Source: Mycobacterium lacus
GTDB lineage: Bacteria; Actinomycetota; Actinomycetes; Mycobacteriales; Mycobacteriaceae
Direction: 5' to 3'
DNA length: 64,000 bases
NCBI RefSeq assembly: GCF_010731535.1
Contig: NZ_AP022581.1
Coordinates: forward strand, 1,993,952 to 2,057,951
Shown here: piece after piece, positions 54,496 to 63,173 of the stretch
Numbering within the stretch: the first letter of the stretch is position 1
Layout of the letters: each line of letters opens with the position of its first letter
Made by a program: the position numbers and the translations under genes
The notes under the pieces: generated by a model
Database searches by the model: none
Told to the model about the DNA's origin: nothing
The model's input: the letters and a program-made list of their open reading frames with translations, nothing else

Positions 54496-55252
54496 CCTGG
54501 CCGGCAAGGCTGCGATCGTGACCGGGGCGGGAGCCGGCATCGGGTTCGCGGTGGCCGAGCGCCTCGTCGCGGAGGGATGCAGCGTGCTGTGTGCGGACAT
54601 CGACGGCGCCGCGGCCGATGCGGCCGCACTGAAAATCGGTTCCGGCGCAATCGGTCATCGGGTCGATGTCAGCGACGAGCGGCAGGTGATCGGCATGGTC
54701 GACGCCTGCGTCACCGCGTTCGGTGGCGTCGACAAGCTCGTTGCCAATGCCGGTGTCGTCCATCTGACTTCGCTCCTCGACACGGCGGTCGAAGACTTCG
54801 ATCGGGTGATCGCGATCAACCTGCGCGGCGCATGGCTGTGCACCAAACACGCCGCGCCGAAGATGATCGAGCGGGGCGGGGGAGCCATCGTCAACGTGTC
54901 GTCGTTGGCCGGCCACATCGGGGTGGCCGGCAGCGCGGCATACGGCATGTCCAAAGCCGGGATCAGTCACCTGGGTCGCGTCACCGCAGCGGAGCTGCGC
55001 TCGTCGGGCATTCGCGCCAACGCGCTGTTGCCCGCGTTCGTCGACACACCGATGCAGCAGACGGCGATGACGATGTTCGACGAAGCGCTCGGCGAGGGCG
55101 GCGCGCGCGCGATGATCGCCCGCCTGCAGGGCCGCATGGCCGCACCGGAAGAGATGGCCAGCATCGTGGCCTTTCTGTTGTCCGATGATGCGTCAATGAT
55201 CAACGGCACCACGCAGATTGCCGACGGCGGGACAATCGCCGCGCTGTGGTGA
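54482..55252 (+). CDS. short-chain dehydrogenase/reductase (Rv1941-like)
   Basis: The encoded protein has 256 residues. It is a classical SDR: cofactor motif VTGAGAGIGFAVAE (TGxxxGxG), NAG motif VANAGVVH, Ser in VNVSSLAGHIG and the catalytic pair in AYGMSKAGISH (YxxxK). The Asp after the second strand (CADIDGAA) favours NAD(H). It overlaps ribA1 by 14 bp and ends the mel2-type operon. It presumably oxidises an alcohol made from the epoxide-hydrolase product; this is inference. Confidence 0.95.
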   Translation: MTHPDLAGKAAIVTGAGAGIGFAVAERLVAEGCSVLCADIDGAAADAAALKIGSGAIGHRVDVSDERQVIGMVDACVTAFGGVDKLVANAGVVHLTSLLDTAVEDFDRVIAINLRGAWLCTKHAAPKMIERGGGAIVNVSSLAGHIGVAGSAAYGMSKAGISHLGRVTAAELRSSGIRANALLPAFVDTPMQQTAMTMFDEALGEGGARAMIARLQGRMAAPEEMASIVAFLLSDDASMINGTTQIADGGTIAALW

Positions 55253-55309
55253 TCACCCGGGCGAGCGCCGGCTTGACGTCGTGCAACGTCACCTACAAGC
55301 GGGTCGTCT

Positions 55310-55603
55310 TCACGACGCAGATTCCGTGTCGATGAACGACATTGCGGCACAACACTTTTTGTACTTTCGCCCGGATCCGCACCAGCACTGCAGGTTGCGG
55401 CCCGGCGGCCAGGCGATCACGTCGTGGTCGCCCTGCGCTGTCAAGTGCGCGGCATACTCGGCGCGGGCCTCCGGGGAATCAGGCTCCCGACCCTGTTCGA
55501 CGCACCAGGCAGAGAACGGCTCCACGCTGCCCGGAATCGCGATGGCGGCAGCTGCTTTCGCTGTAAGCGAAATATTTTGCGTCACTGATCGTTCCGCGAC
55601 CAT
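55310..55603 (-). CDS. SEC-C motif small protein
   Basis: The encoded protein has 97 residues. The C-terminus has [13 protein letters not shown], the zinc-binding SEC-C motif found at the end of SecA and in many small proteins. The N-terminal part ([20 protein letters not shown]) is helical and lacks other motifs. It is convergent with the SDR and divergent from the 13E12 gene. The role is unknown; SEC-C can bind SecB, ribosomes or nucleic acid. Confidence 0.8.
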   Translation of the reverse strand: MVAERSVTQNISLTAKAAAAIAIPGSVEPFSAWCVEQGREPDSPEARAEYAAHLTAQGDHDVIAWPPGRNLQCWCGSGRKYKKCCAAMSFIDTESAS

Positions 55604-55632
55604 GACGGCCGGTTCTTGTCAGTGGCGGTTCG

Positions 55633-55638
55633 TAGGAT
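55633..55638 (+). promoter_or_regulatory. -10 box (TAGGAT) for leaderless 13E12-type gene
   Basis: It ends 7 nt before ATG 55646, which decides the start against an in-frame upstream codon at 55616. Confidence 0.45.
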
Positions 55639-55645
55639 TCTGCCT

Positions 55646-57013
55646 ATGAGTTCGAGCACTCGCGAGGACATCGTCGAGGTCATCGGCGCGTTCCGTCGCG
55701 AAGCGAAACGCGTGTGTGAGTTGACGTTCGACGTGTTGACGACCCCGGAACGGCTGGGAGTGCTCGAAGCCCTCGAACAGGTGAAGCGTCAACTGCGCAC
55801 ACCCGAGCACGCCGTGATCAACCAACTCGCCGAACAAGCCAGCGAAGAAGAACTCGGCGGGCGGCTACGCTCGGCATTGGCCGACCGGCTGCGCATCACC
55901 CCCGCTGAGGCCAGCCGCCGCATCGCCGAAGCCGAAGACCTCGGTCCGCGGCGCGCCCTGACCGGCGAACCGCTGCCACCGCAGTTGACGGCGACCGCGG
56001 CCGCCCAGCGCGAGGGCAAGATCGGCGATGGGCACATCAAGGAGATCCGTGCCTTCTTCAGGGACTTGCCCGCCGCGGTGGACCTCGGTATCCGCGAGGC
56101 CGCCGAAGCGCAGCTAGCCGACCTGGCCACCACCCGTCGCCCCCACGACCTGCGCGGGCTGGCCACTCAGCTGATGGACTGGCTCAATCCCGACGGCAAC
56201 TTTTCCGACGAGGAGTGCGCCCGCAAGCGCGGCATCACGTTGGGTAAGCAGGAATTCGATGGGATGTCGCGCATGAGCGGCCTGGTGACCCCGGAGTTGC
56301 GGGCCGCGATCGAGGCCGTGTTGGCCAAGCTGGCCGCACCCGGGGCCTGCAACCCCGACGATGAAACCCCGGTCGTGGATGACACACCCGATGAGGACGC
56401 GGTCAAGCGGGACACCCGCAGCCAGGCCCAGCGCAATCATGATGGATTTTTGGCCGGGCTGCGCGGGCTGTTGGCCTCCGGCGAGCTGGGGCAGCATCGG
56501 GGGTTGCCCGTCACCATCGTCGTTACCACCACGCTGAAGGAACTGGAAGCCGCCGCCGGCAAGGGTGTGACCGGGGGCGGTTCCCGGGTGCCGATGTCGG
56601 ACCTGATTCGCATGGCGAGCAGCGCGCACCACTACCTCGCGCTTTTCGATGGTGGCAAACCCCTGGCGCTGTATCACGCCAAGCGGCTAGCGTCCCCGGC
56701 ACAGCGAATCATGCTCTACGCAAAGGATCGTGGGTGCACAAAGCCGGGTTGCGATGCCCCGGCCTACCACAGTGAGGTGCATCATGTGACGGCGTGGGCG
56801 GCCACCGGGCGCACCGACATCAACGACCTCACACTGGCCTGCGGCCCGCACAACCGCCTTGTCGAAAAAGGCTGGAAAACCCGCACCAACAGCCACGGCG
56901 AGGTCGAGTGGCTACCGTCGGCCCATCTAGACCACGGGCAACCGCGAATTAATCGGTACCACCACCCCGAGAAAATCCTGTGCGAACCCGACGATGACGA
57001 CCAACCCGATTGA
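55646..57013 (+). CDS. 13E12-family DUF222/HNH endonuclease-domain protein
   Basis: The encoded protein has 455 residues. The DUF222 domain (about 20-330; [20 protein letters not shown]) is followed by a C-terminal HNH nuclease motif: [20 protein letters not shown] then [19 protein letters not shown], with the Cys pairs and His-Asn-His residues complete. This family is the REP13E12 repeat of mycobacteria, copies of which serve as attachment sites for phiRv1-type prophages. Position after the mel2 operon matches Rv1945. No att-core or prophage junction was seen here. Confidence 0.92.
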   Translation: MSSSTREDIVEVIGAFRREAKRVCELTFDVLTTPERLGVLEALEQVKRQLRTPEHAVINQLAEQASEEELGGRLRSALADRLRITPAEASRRIAEAEDLGPRRALTGEPLPPQLTATAAAQREGKIGDGHIKEIRAFFRDLPAAVDLGIREAAEAQLADLATTRRPHDLRGLATQLMDWLNPDGNFSDEECARKRGITLGKQEFDGMSRMSGLVTPELRAAIEAVLAKLAAPGACNPDDETPVVDDTPDEDAVKRDTRSQAQRNHDGFLAGLRGLLASGELGQHRGLPVTIVVTTTLKELEAAAGKGVTGGGSRVPMSDLIRMASSAHHYLALFDGGKPLALYHAKRLASPAQRIMLYAKDRGCTKPGCDAPAYHSEVHHVTAWAATGRTDINDLTLACGPHNRLVEKGWKTRTNSHGEVEWLPSAHLDHGQPRINRYHHPEKILCEPDDDDQPD

Positions 57014-57133
57014 CGTCGCACCACGAAGACGTTGCCGCCTGGTCGGCATCGCCGGCAGGCATGAGGTCGAGCAAGCCGTAGTGCTTGGGGCCGAGGCCGC
57101 CGTTCTGGGCGCGCCACCGAGTCGTGGATACTT

Positions 57134-58336
57134 TCAAGCCGCGCTGGTCAGGATCGCCATCGCCAGGGCGGTAATCTCGTCCGCTACGCCGGCATAGCGG
57201 GTGAGATGCCATGTGCGCGCGACGTCTTCGATGAAGCTGATCGCCGACGCGACGAGCAGTCGCGCCCGTGCGACGGTCGTCTGGGGGACCAGCGCGCGGA
57301 TCAGCTCGATCCACACGTTCTCGCGGTCGGTCTGATTCCTGATGTAACCGTCGCGCGCCTCGCCGGAAGCGTGCGAGAGTTCGGTAACGCACACGGCCAC
57401 CAGATCCGGATCGTCCAGACTGACGCGTACATAACCTTCGACAAGTCCCCGGAGACGCTGCGCCGCTTGCTGATTCGCGCGTAGCACGCGGATGCACTCG
57501 AGACTGCGCCACTCGTCGAGGCGCCGAACCAGCGCATCCAGGATGGCTTGCTTGGAAGGGAACGAGCGGTACAGCCCGGGACCCGCGATTCCGGCCCCCT
57601 TTCCAATCTCGCTGGTGCTGACGGCCGGGTAACCCTGCGCGCGGAACAGTCGCGCGCCCGCGGCCAGCAGGGTTTCGTAGCGAGAGAACAGCACACCTTC
57701 CCCGTCCGGCGCCGCAGCGACGTTCGGAAGGGGCGTCAGCTCGCACACGGGAGGCGTCGTCGCCGCCGCCATGCACGCTTGGTACAGGCAGTCGTTGAGT
57801 TCGTCGGCCGGAAGGGTCAGATTGTGCCTGCCCAGGCTGGTGAGCGTGCAGGACACCGCCCACGCGCGCAGCTCCGAGTGCGGCGGGCTCAGGTCAGGCA
57901 CCTCCAACAGGACGCTGGCGCGGATGCCGGCCACGATCGCTTGTATGCGGTGCCGGACCTCCGCGCGGTCGGCTTCGTTGAGGTAACGAGCCTCGCGCTG
58001 CCACAACACCGTCAAGGACCGGGATGCGACGGCCGCTGCGATCAGGTCCGGCAGATCGGCGCTCAGCGGCCGAAGTGTCGGCTCCGCCTGGCCATCGGTG
58101 AGCCGACGCGCGCTCTGGTACTGCTCCTGGCGGGTCCGGATCGACTCGGCGAGCAACGCCTGCTTGTTGTCGTAGTGCCGATACAGCGCGCGCGCGGTCA
58201 CTCCCGCTGCCTCGGCGATGTCCTCCAACTTGACCGAATGGAAGCCGCGGTCGATAAAGAGCCTGACGGCCTGCTCGAGAATTTGTTGCTTCCGGTCCTT
58301 TGGCCGGCGCCTAACGGGTTGGGCGACGGTTTCCAT
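57134..58336 (-). CDS. mce3R: Mce3R, double TetR-type repressor
   Basis: The encoded protein has 400 residues, twice the usual TetR length, with two DNA-binding domains: [20 protein letters not shown] (about 36-55) and [20 protein letters not shown] (about 240-260). This tandem architecture is characteristic of Mce3R, which in M. tuberculosis represses mce3 and the Rv1933c-1935c and Rv1936-1941 operons; all targets are in this window. It is downstream of the epoxide-hydrolase-like gene on the same strand (14-bp gap) and divergent from yrbE3A. The inducer is likely a lipid. Confidence 0.95.
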   Translation of the reverse strand: METVAQPVRRRPKDRKQQILEQAVRLFIDRGFHSVKLEDIAEAAGVTARALYRHYDNKQALLAESIRTRQEQYQSARRLTDGQAEPTLRPLSADLPDLIAAAVASRSLTVLWQREARYLNEADRAEVRHRIQAIVAGIRASVLLEVPDLSPPHSELRAWAVSCTLTSLGRHNLTLPADELNDCLYQACMAAATTPPVCELTPLPNVAAAPDGEGVLFSRYETLLAAGARLFRAQGYPAVSTSEIGKGAGIAGPGLYRSFPSKQAILDALVRRLDEWRSLECIRVLRANQQAAQRLRGLVEGYVRVSLDDPDLVAVCVTELSHASGEARDGYIRNQTDRENVWIELIRALVPQTTVARARLLVASAISFIEDVARTWHLTRYAGVADEITALAMAILTSAA

Positions 58337-58350
58337 CGACTCGACCCCCC

Positions 58351-58743
58351 CTATAGCTTCATCCCGCTCTGCCGCTCGAAGTCCGCAAGGTCAAAGTAGT
58401 CGCTGAAGCGAGTGATCTTGCCATTGTTCACCTCAAACACGCCGGCCACGGGAAGCACGACTTTGCGGCCGTCATTCATGGTGAAGTAGTCGACTCGTTC
58501 GACGAGCACCCGGCCGGGCTCGGCTGCCAGTGTGACGATATCGAGCTTGGCGTCGCAGAACGCGTCCAGAAAAGACTGGAAAATCGAGCGGATGCCGGCA
58601 ATGCCCTCGATCGGCTCGACGGGCACGTTGTGGTAGACCGCGTCGTCGGCGAAGGCGCTACAGATGGTTTCGAGGCTGCGTCCCTGCCAGGAGCCGAGAA
58701 AGTCGCGGACGACCTTCTCGCTGGCTTCCCTGGTATCGGTCAT
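58351..58743 (-). CDS. limonene-1,2-epoxide hydrolase-like (SnoaL/NTF2-fold) protein
   Basis: The encoded protein has 130 residues with the cone-shaped NTF2-like fold of limonene epoxide hydrolases: [40 protein letters not shown] (Asp and Asn/Tyr of the active site), [20 protein letters not shown] and [16 protein letters not shown]. The Asp-Arg-Asp triad seems partly present (VERVDYF; YFDL). It probably hydrolyses a lipophilic epoxide or binds a sterol-like ligand. It lies upstream of and in line with mce3R. I do not recall this gene next to mce3R in H37Rv. Confidence 0.88.
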   Translation of the reverse strand: MTDTREASEKVVRDFLGSWQGRSLETICSAFADDAVYHNVPVEPIEGIAGIRSIFQSFLDAFCDAKLDIVTLAAEPGRVLVERVDYFTMNDGRKVVLPVAGVFEVNNGKITRFSDYFDLADFERQSGMKL

Positions 58744-59243
58744 GCGAACAGCTCCTTAAGGGGTATCGCCTTCTCTCGGACCCATAAAATACATCAGGCA
58801 TGATACATGCGCTACGACATGGGTATTTGTGGGTCAGATGTCACTAGTCTGGCATATCACTCATAGACATATTTGGCGGATTCATGGCTCGCCCGTTCGG
58901 CACGCCTGCAACATCGGGCTCGGTAGTGGTGCGTACGCCTGGCCTCAGGCGAATTCGGGCACGCTGGCCAGCCGCACGTGCGCCGACGCTGCCTCCGCAC
59001 GATTTGTCGCATGCACAGAGCGATCAAGTTGTGTCCGTCGGGCGCACCCGCGGGGCGACACTAGACCCCTTACCAAGCAGTACTAGCAATATACATCACT
59101 GGGCATAACTGGGGTTTTGCTTGGATGTTTACAGATTTAGTCCTGAATATATTGCGTACCGGCTATGGACATATGGGTGTTGGGTCGCGTACCCTCGGCG
59201 GTGTCACTCGTCCAGTTCGACCTGTCCGGGGGTGCGCGGCGAC
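58744..59243. promoter_or_regulatory. 500-bp divergent control region of mce3R and mce3 operons
   Basis: AT-rich ends (58780-58880 and 59085-59165) flank a GC-rich centre. atacatca followed by a (g)ggcat(a/g) element occurs at 58789 and again at 59091. Such repeats may be Mce3R sites. Open frames in the centre (for example 58884-59108) show no recognisable protein. Confidence 0.45.
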
Positions 59244-60029
59244 ATGGTGATCGCGGTCGACCAAGCGGCTCATCCAGTCACGAGGCCGGTAGGCGCGATG
59301 GGCGACTTCTTCGCGATGACACTGGACACCTTCGTGTCGATGTTCCGGCCACCTTTCGCGTGGCGCGAATACCTGTTTCAGTGCTGGTTCGTGGCGCGGG
59401 TGTCGACGCTGCCAGGGGTGTTGATGACGATCCCGTGGGCGGTGATTTCGGGGTTCCTCTTCAACGTCCTGCTGACCGACATCGGTGCCGCGGATTTTTC
59501 CGGCACCGGTTGCGCGATCTTCACCGTGGACCAAAGCGCCCCAATAGTCACGGTCTTGGTGGTCGCGGGCGCGGGCGCCACCGCCATGTGCGCGGACCTG
59601 GGCGCGCGAACCATTCGTGAGGAACTCGACGCGCTACGGGTCATGGGCATCAACCCGATCCAAGCGCTGGCCGTTCCCCGGGTGCTGGCGGCCACAACGG
59701 TCTCGCTGGCCCTGAGTTCGGTGGTGACGGCGACCGGTCTCATCGGCGCGTTCTTGTGTTCCGTGTTTCTCATGCATGTCTCGGCGGGTGCGTGGGTGAC
59801 GGGTCTGACCACGCTGACCCACACGGTCGACGTCGTCATCTCGATGATCAAGGCGACCTTATTCGGGCTGATGGCCGGACTGATCGCCTGCTACAAGGGC
59901 ATGTCGGTCGGCGGTGGCCCGGCCGGCGTCGGCAGAGCGGTGAACGAAACCGTGGTGTTCGCCTTCATCGTCTTGTTCGTCATCAACATCATCGTCACCG
60001 CCGTCGGCATGCCGTTCATGGTGTCCTGA
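59244..60029 (+). CDS. yrbE3A: YrbE3A, MlaE-type permease of the Mce3 importer
   Basis: The encoded protein has 261 residues from ATG 59244 (MVIAVDQAAH), giving the N-terminus expected for YrbE3A; the frame extends upstream without support. Five to six helices and the MlaE-domain loop EELDALRVMGINPIQALAVP define the family. With YrbE3B it forms the membrane channel that takes lipids delivered by Mce3A-F, powered by the ATPase MceG encoded elsewhere. It starts the mce3 operon and is 9 bp from yrbE3B. Confidence 0.96.
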   Translation: MVIAVDQAAHPVTRPVGAMGDFFAMTLDTFVSMFRPPFAWREYLFQCWFVARVSTLPGVLMTIPWAVISGFLFNVLLTDIGAADFSGTGCAIFTVDQSAPIVTVLVVAGAGATAMCADLGARTIREELDALRVMGINPIQALAVPRVLAATTVSLALSSVVTATGLIGAFLCSVFLMHVSAGAWVTGLTTLTHTVDVVISMIKATLFGLMAGLIACYKGMSVGGGPAGVGRAVNETVVFAFIVLFVINIIVTAVGMPFMVS

Positions 60030-60038
60030 GGTGAACCC

Positions 60039-60854
60039 ATGACGATGACAAAAACCCTTGTGGGCGAATGGAATCGGTTGGGATCGCAGATGCGGTTCTA
60101 CATCACCGCCATGGCTGGGATTCCCGATGCCGTCATGCACTACCGCAGCGAGCTGCTGCGGGTGATCGCCCAAATGGGTTTGGGGACCGGGGTCCTGGCC
60201 GTCATCGGCGGAACCGTCGTCATCGTCGGGTTCCTGGCGATGACCACCGGCGCCATCGTGGCGGTGCAGGGCTACAACCAGTTCGCCTCCGTGGGCGTAG
60301 AGGCGTTAACCGGCTTCGCGTCCGCCTTCTTCAACACCCGCGAAATTCAGCCGGGGACGGTGATGGTCGCGCTGGCGGCCACCGTCGGAGCGGGCGCCAC
60401 CGCGCAGCTGGGGGCGATGCGGATCAACGAGGAAATCGACGCGCTCGAGGTGATCGGAATCCGCAGCGTCAGCTACCTGGCCAGCACCCGAGTGCTGGCG
60501 GGAGTGGTCGTGGCCGTACCGCTGTTCTGCGTCGGGCTCATGACCGCCTATCTGGCCGCCCGCCTCGGCACCACGGCCGTCTATGGCCAGGGCTCCGGGG
60601 TGTACGACCACTACTTCAACACGTTCCTGCGCCCGACCGACGTGCTCTGGTCGTCGTTCGAGGTCGTCGTGGTGGCTCTGATGATCATGCTGGTGTGCAC
60701 CTACTACGGATACACCGCGCACGGCGGGCCGGCCGGGGTAGGCGAGGCCGTCGGCCGGGCCGTGCGTGCCTCGATGGTGGTCGCGTCGATCGCGATAGTC
60801 ATCATGACCCTCGCAATCTATGGCCAGTCCCCGAACTTCCACCTGGCGAGCTAA
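60039..60854 (+). CDS. yrbE3B: YrbE3B, MlaE-type permease
   Basis: The encoded protein has 271 residues, equal to Rv1965. It has the MlaE fold with the loop NEEIDALEVIGIRSVSYLAS and helix ETGAIVAV-type segments (LAVIGGTVVIVGFLAMTTGA). It pairs with YrbE3A as the inner-membrane permease. The next gene, mce3A, begins 4 bp after the stop, so the operon is tightly packed. Confidence 0.96.
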   Translation: MTMTKTLVGEWNRLGSQMRFYITAMAGIPDAVMHYRSELLRVIAQMGLGTGVLAVIGGTVVIVGFLAMTTGAIVAVQGYNQFASVGVEALTGFASAFFNTREIQPGTVMVALAATVGAGATAQLGAMRINEEIDALEVIGIRSVSYLASTRVLAGVVVAVPLFCVGLMTAYLAARLGTTAVYGQGSGVYDHYFNTFLRPTDVLWSSFEVVVVALMIMLVCTYYGYTAHGGPAGVGEAVGRAVRASMVVASIAIVIMTLAIYGQSPNFHLAS

Positions 60855-60858
60855 TGCC

Positions 60859-62148
60859 ATGAGACGCAAGCCAAGTCGCCACCGTCTGCACGACGCGTGG
60901 TGGACGCTGATCCTGCTCGCGGCGACCGGTGTGATTGTTCTGGTGACGGCCGTGTCCTTCAACGGCAGCCTCCGGTCCCATGTCCCAGTGACGCTGACGG
61001 CCGACCGCTCCGGACTGGTGATGGATGCCGGCGCCAAGGTCATGATGCGCGGCGTACAGGTCGGCCGGGTCAGCCGGATCGGCGACCGCACGAACGGGAC
61101 CAGCCTCAACCTCGAGATCGACCCCGACCAGATCCGGCATATCCCCGCCAATGTCGAGGCACAGATCAGCGCCACCACCGCGTTCGGCGCCAAGTTCGTC
61201 GACCTGGTGATGCCGGAGAACCCAAGTCGCGCTCGGCTTTCCGCCGGCGCCGTATTGCATTCGCGCAACGTCAGCACGGAGATCAACACCGTGTTCGAAA
61301 ACCTCGTCGGCCTGCTCAACATGATCGATCCGCTCAAGCTCAACGCCGTGCTGACCGCGGTGGCCGACGCCGTACGCGGGAAAGGCCAACGGCTAGGCCA
61401 AGCCACCACCGACCTCAACCAGGTATTGCAAGCACTCAACGCGCGCAGCGAGACCATCCGCCGAAACTGGCGATCCGTCAAGAACTTCACCGACACCTAT
61501 AGCGCTGCCGCCCAGGACATCCTGACCATCCTGAACGCCGCCAGCACCACCGGCACCACCGTCGTGAATCATTCGGCAGCGCTGGATGCCTTGCTGCTCA
61601 ACGTGATTGGCCTGTCAAACACCGGCACCAACCTGCTCGGTCGCAACAGGGACAATCTCGCCGCATCGGTCAACATCCTCGAGCCCACCACGAACCTGCT
61701 CTTCAAATACCACTCCGAGTACACCTGCTTCCTGCAGGGCGCCAAGTGGTATCTCGACAACGGCGGCTATTCGGCATGGGGCGGTGCCGACGGCCGGACG
61801 CTGCAACTCGACGTCGCGCTGCTGCTGGGCAACGACCCGTATGCCTATCCCGACAACCTGCCACGCGTCGCCGCCAGGGGCGGTCCCGGCGGACGGCCGG
61901 GGTGTGGATCACTGCCGGACGCCACCAAGAACTTCCCGGTGCGCCAGCTCGTCACCAACACCGGGTGGGGAACCGGGCTCGACATCCGGCCCAACCCCGG
62001 CCTCGGGCATCCCTGCTGGGCTGACTACTTCCCGGTGACCCGTGCCGTGCCCCAGCCGCCGTCTATCCGCCAGTGCATCCCCGGGCCGGCAGTCGGGCCG
62101 AACCCCGCAGTACCGGTGCCCGGCCCAGAACCGGGGGGGCAGCCATGA
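60859..62148 (+). CDS. mce3A: Mce3A, MCE-domain lipid-transport protein
   Basis: The encoded protein has 429 residues from ATG 60859 (MRRKPSRHRLHDAWWTLILL). An uncleaved N-terminal anchor helix (about 14-34) is followed by the MCE domain (about 40-120; LVMDAGAKVMMRGVQVGRVS), a helical region (about 150-290) that builds the transport needle, and a Cys- and Pro-rich C-terminal tail. It is exported to the periplasm and joins Mce3B-F in a tunnel for lipid import. It overlaps mce3B by 4 bp (ATGA). Confidence 0.95.
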   Translation: MRRKPSRHRLHDAWWTLILLAATGVIVLVTAVSFNGSLRSHVPVTLTADRSGLVMDAGAKVMMRGVQVGRVSRIGDRTNGTSLNLEIDPDQIRHIPANVEAQISATTAFGAKFVDLVMPENPSRARLSAGAVLHSRNVSTEINTVFENLVGLLNMIDPLKLNAVLTAVADAVRGKGQRLGQATTDLNQVLQALNARSETIRRNWRSVKNFTDTYSAAAQDILTILNAASTTGTTVVNHSAALDALLLNVIGLSNTGTNLLGRNRDNLAASVNILEPTTNLLFKYHSEYTCFLQGAKWYLDNGGYSAWGGADGRTLQLDVALLLGNDPYAYPDNLPRVAARGGPGGRPGCGSLPDATKNFPVRQLVTNTGWGTGLDIRPNPGLGHPCWADYFPVTRAVPQPPSIRQCIPGPAVGPNPAVPVPGPEPGGQP

Positions 62149-63173
62149 GGGAAAACCTGATGGGCGTCGTAGTGCGCCTCGGCGTCTTCCTCGCGGTTTG
62201 CGCGCTGACCGCATTCCTGCTGGTTGCCGTCTTCGGGGAGGTGCGGTTCGGCGACGGCAAGACCTACTACGCCGAGTTCACCAACGTATCGAATTTGCGG
62301 GAGGGCAAGCTGGTTCGCATCGCCGGCGTCGAGGTCGGCAAGGTCAAGAAGATCTCGATCAACCCGGACGCGACGGTGCGCGTCGAGTTCACCGCCGACA
62401 ACTCGGTCACCCTCACGCAGGGAACCCGGGCGGTGATCCGCTACGACAACCTGTTCGGCGACCGCTACCTGGCGCTGGAGGAAGGGGCCGGCGGGCTCAC
62501 CATACTTAGCCCCGGCCAAACGATTCCGCTGGCCCGCACCAAACCGGCGCTGGACCTAGACGCCCTGATCGGCGGCTTCAAGCCGCTGTTTCGTGCGCTG
62601 AACCCCGACCAGGTCAACGCGCTGAGCGAACAGCTGCTGCAGGCGTTTCAGGGACAAGGCCCCACCATCGCGTCATTCCTGGATCAGGCCGCGGTGCTGA
62701 CCAACACGTTGGCGGACCGAGATCAGCTCATCGGGCAGGTGATCGACAACCTCAACGTGGTGCTGGGTTCGCTCGGGGGCCAAAGCGACCGGCTGGACCA
62801 ATCGGTGACATCGCTGTCGCAGTTGGTGCACGGGCTCGCCGAACGCAAGACCGACATCGCCAACGCGGTGGCCTTCACTGACGCCGCCGCCGGCTCGGTC
62901 GCCGACCTACTGGCGCAAGCCCGGATGCCGTTGTCGACCGTGGTTCGCGAAACCGACCGGGTCGCAAGCATCGCGCTGGCCGACCACGACTACCTCGACA
63001 ATCTGCTCAACACGCTGCCGGACAAATACCAGGCGCTGGTCCGCCAGGGCATGTACGGTGACTTCTTCGCCTTCTACCTGTGCGACGTCGTGCTCAAGGT
63101 CAACGGCAAGGGTGGCCAGCCCGTGTACGTCAAGGTGGCCGGTCAGGCCACGGGCCGGTGCGCGCCGAAATGA
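62145..63173 (+). CDS. mce3B: Mce3B, MCE-domain lipid-transport protein
   Basis: The encoded protein has 342 residues, equal to Rv1967. It has an N-terminal anchor (VVVRLGVFLAVCALTAFLLV), an MCE domain with LREGKLVRIAGVEVGKVKKI and IRYDNLFGDRYLALEEG, then a helical needle segment and a short tail with Cys (FYLCDVV; GRCAPK). It is a subunit of the Mce3 heterohexamer. Starts and stops overlap both neighbours by 4 bp (ATGA), indicating translational coupling. Confidence 0.96.
   Translation: MRENLMGVVVRLGVFLAVCALTAFLLVAVFGEVRFGDGKTYYAEFTNVSNLREGKLVRIAGVEVGKVKKISINPDATVRVEFTADNSVTLTQGTRAVIRYDNLFGDRYLALEEGAGGLTILSPGQTIPLARTKPALDLDALIGGFKPLFRALNPDQVNALSEQLLQAFQGQGPTIASFLDQAAVLTNTLADRDQLIGQVIDNLNVVLGSLGGQSDRLDQSVTSLSQLVHGLAERKTDIANAVAFTDAAAGSVADLLAQARMPLSTVVRETDRVASIALADHDYLDNLLNTLPDKYQALVRQGMYGDFFAFYLCDVVLKVNGKGGQPVYVKVAGQATGRCAPK

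Noticed and set aside
48177..59085. Shared 8-mer TAGTACTG/CAGTACTA in the echA13/mel2 and mce3 control regions as a Mce3R site
   Set aside because: An 8-bp match between two regions of this size is expected by chance.
58829..59108. Short ORFs in the mce3R/yrbE3A gap
   Set aside because: No ribosome site, no recognisable protein, and the region is a divergent promoter.
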